Shown piece by piece: positions 62,238 to 64,000 of a stretch of DNA of 64,000 bases. The notes below the pieces were generated by a model. It was not told the DNA's origin. It made no database searches and was given only the letters and a program-made list of their open reading frames with translations. This DNA comes from Rachycentron canadum. Taxonomy: Eukaryota > Chordata > Actinopteri > Carangiformes > Rachycentridae. The DNA lies in NCBI GenBank assembly GCA_038496675.1, contig CM076668.1:3596865-3660864 (forward strand). Direction: 5' to 3'. A program made the translations under genes and the position numbers. Positions within the stretch are counted from its first letter, which is position 1; the number at the start of each line of letters is the position of its first letter.

Positions 62238-64000
62238 GTACAATCCACTAGCAGCCGCTCACACCTCTATGACATTTCCTTACGTTTCATGTAAATTCTT
62301 TCACTATATAAATCCATCCATCCATCCAGCTATCCATCCCACCAATTCATGCATGGTTGTGGGGAGGCTGGAGCCAAATATGTTTAACTTGCTCCTTAAA
62401 AAACACTTACACACCTGTATTATTCAAAAACTTTTACAAATGTGTTTGTTCTGCATCCAATTTTCTCATTTTGTGCTGCTGACTCCAGAATGTCATCCAA
62501 AAATCCTCTAAAAGGTCCACTTAGTAGCTTTTCTGGAAAAAGCTCAGGATTTTCATCAGCAGATGAATATCTGCATTTCCTGGGCATCTTCTGAAGATTA
62601 TGTGATGTAATCAAAAGCCCCAGAACAGCCATTAATCAGTCCAACAAGTTGTTATAAGGAGCTCTGACACTGAAGCTAGACTAAAAACTTTTAAAATATC
62701 TGAAATAAACACCAGTATATTCAGGGGACTTAAGTGGAGTCATGACCTCAAAGTTAAAAAAAAAACAAAAAAAAAACTTTTAGATTTAAATAATGAGAAA
62801 CCTGAAAAGAATCAAGTTAAGCTCATGGTTGTATGCGTATAATTTGGATGCCACCAAATCAAGTAAGAAGTAGGGCCATTTTCACATAGATTTCAATACA
62901 GTCTGACTTCCTTTTACAGTCAGTGATGGTCATGAGGTTTAAGGCTCTTCAGCATTGGCTACAGTCAAGAGTCAGACTCTGCATCCACTTTTATATAGAG
63001 TGTATGGTCAAGCTGAGGTATTTTATTTATCATTATTCATTATTTGGAATTTAGCCTCGTGAAGATTCTTATGAAGAATCAAGAATCAATGACTTTTGCT
63101 CATATTTAAAGAAGAATGTTTTTCAACCATTTTCTTATGTTGTTTCTGTTTGATTCAAAGTCAACAAAATCAATAGGAATCTACTTCTGGAGCTTGTCTA
63201 TTGCCTATTGCTTATGCCTGGTTGTTGTCGTCATTAACATTGTCGACTGAAGTTCAGAATCACTACAGTAAAGATTTCACAGCTCTTCAGTGACAGATAT
63301 CTTGTTCTGGAATCCAAACTTTAAATTATAAAGCACATGAAGAGGTTCTACATGTGTTGTAGCATTATTGTCTTTCCTCAATAAGAAGACAAATTATACA
63401 TGCTGTAGTGGGCTGCAACTTGACTTCAGAAGAACAAACACTTCTCCCATCAAATTGATCTCAGCTTCTTTACACCAGTCATCACTTTCTCTGACAAGTC
63501 ATTTCAAAAATTGTCTAATTACATACAAAGCTTCACAGGAAGTTTTAACTCTCTTCTGTCCAGAAAGTCACTTAAGCTGCTCCAGAGTCTGGGTCTGTTA
63601 TTGATTTATTTTTTTGCAAATTTCTTCTTTTGTTCTTCTGTTGTGATTTGTTTTGGTAATTTATTCCCCTTCCATTAATAGTCCATGGTCTTAATATTAA
63701 TAGTGATTTAAACAGCAGAAGTTAAAGTAATAGTAGATGTAGATAATAGTCGTAGTCTTTGGTTGTTGCATTAAATCCTGGTCACACCTTCATTTATAAC
63801 AGTGAATTTGAATTCAACTTCCACAAACAGAGGATTCACTGAGAAGGTGAAACTGATTGTGTGAATGTTGTGGTTCAACTGCTGAGATGTGAATTTGCAC
63901 CGTTGACCGGCAGTGAGCTGTTCTGACAGTGCTGAACTTTGAGGGGATGGAGAGACCAATTTGAGGATGTTGTAGCTTATTAACCATGTTGTGCCATTTA
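62238..64000 (+). other. Intron after window exon 43, 5' part
   Basis: 1,763 bases. It contains a short ATCC repeat (62310-62335), an A-rich run (62755-62778) and a partial R1 copy (62862-63012). I searched all frames for the expected continuation of the stalk and found none. Confidence 0.65.
62862..63012 (+). repeat. Interspersed repeat family R1, direct partial copy
   Basis: It shares GGGCCAT.TTCACATAGA, TTTACAG, TTTAA, TTCAGCATTGGCT and ATCCACTTTT, in that order, with 3423-3510 in the same orientation. It covers only the middle to right part of R1. Confidence 0.65.

Larger units (their letters stand above)
60131..61579 (+). other. Intron 41-42
   Basis: 1,449 bases. It contains a fish-type repeat (60855-61010), a hAT-like CAGGGGTTTCCAA near 60794, and a TG microsatellite (61542-61570) next to the exon 42 acceptor. 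Confidence 0.65.

Overview
The window is vertebrate genomic DNA, most likely from a spiny-rayed (percomorph) teleost. It holds one large protein-coding gene on the + strand, split into small exons by AT-rich introns. The introns carry microsatellites and decayed fish-type transposons: Tc1-like transposase relics, tRNA-derived SINE pieces, a LINE 3' end, a fold-back element and two multi-copy repeat families. I see no operons, CRISPR arrays, genuine tRNA or rRNA genes, or any second gene.

The gene encodes an axonemal dynein heavy chain of the outer-arm beta class (DNAH9/DNAH11/DNAH17 group), and DNAH9 fits best. I could place 43 consecutive internal coding exons between 1197 and 62237. Every intron is GT-AG, every exon junction keeps the codon phase, and no exon contains a stop. 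Spliced, they give 7,276 bases, about 2,425 residues of a protein that is about 4,500 residues long in this family. The start codon, first exons, stalk, AAA5, AAA6 and C-terminus lie outside the window. Residue numbers below count from the first complete codon of window exon 1.

Layout: 1197-13666 holds tail exons (exons 1-10). 14815-22144 holds the rest of the tail and the linker (exons 11-21). 27767-38038 is AAA1, with P-loop GPAGTGKT and Walker B CFDEFNR (exons 22-26). 40130-42961 is AAA2, with P-loop GNAGTGKS (exons 27-31). 43826-49232 is AAA3, with a second GNAGTGKS (exons 32-36). 54177-62237 is AAA4, with P-loop GVGGSGKQ, running up to the base of the stalk (exons 37-43). 62238-64000 is intron. 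A 416-base run of N sits in the intron between exons 28 and 29, inside a CT microsatellite.

The protein would act as an ATP-driven motor in ciliary and flagellar outer dynein arms. The tail binds the intermediate chains and partner heavy chain, AAA1 hydrolyses ATP, AAA2-AAA4 bind nucleotide in a regulatory or structural way, and the linker gives the power stroke. I found no new biological system. The observations most worth checking are the AG|GT acceptors at 17 of 43 exons, a TG-repeat acceptor at exon 42, a canonical G-quadruplex motif in an intron, a long fold-back element just before the AAA1 P-loop exon, and two repeat families with several copies in the window.
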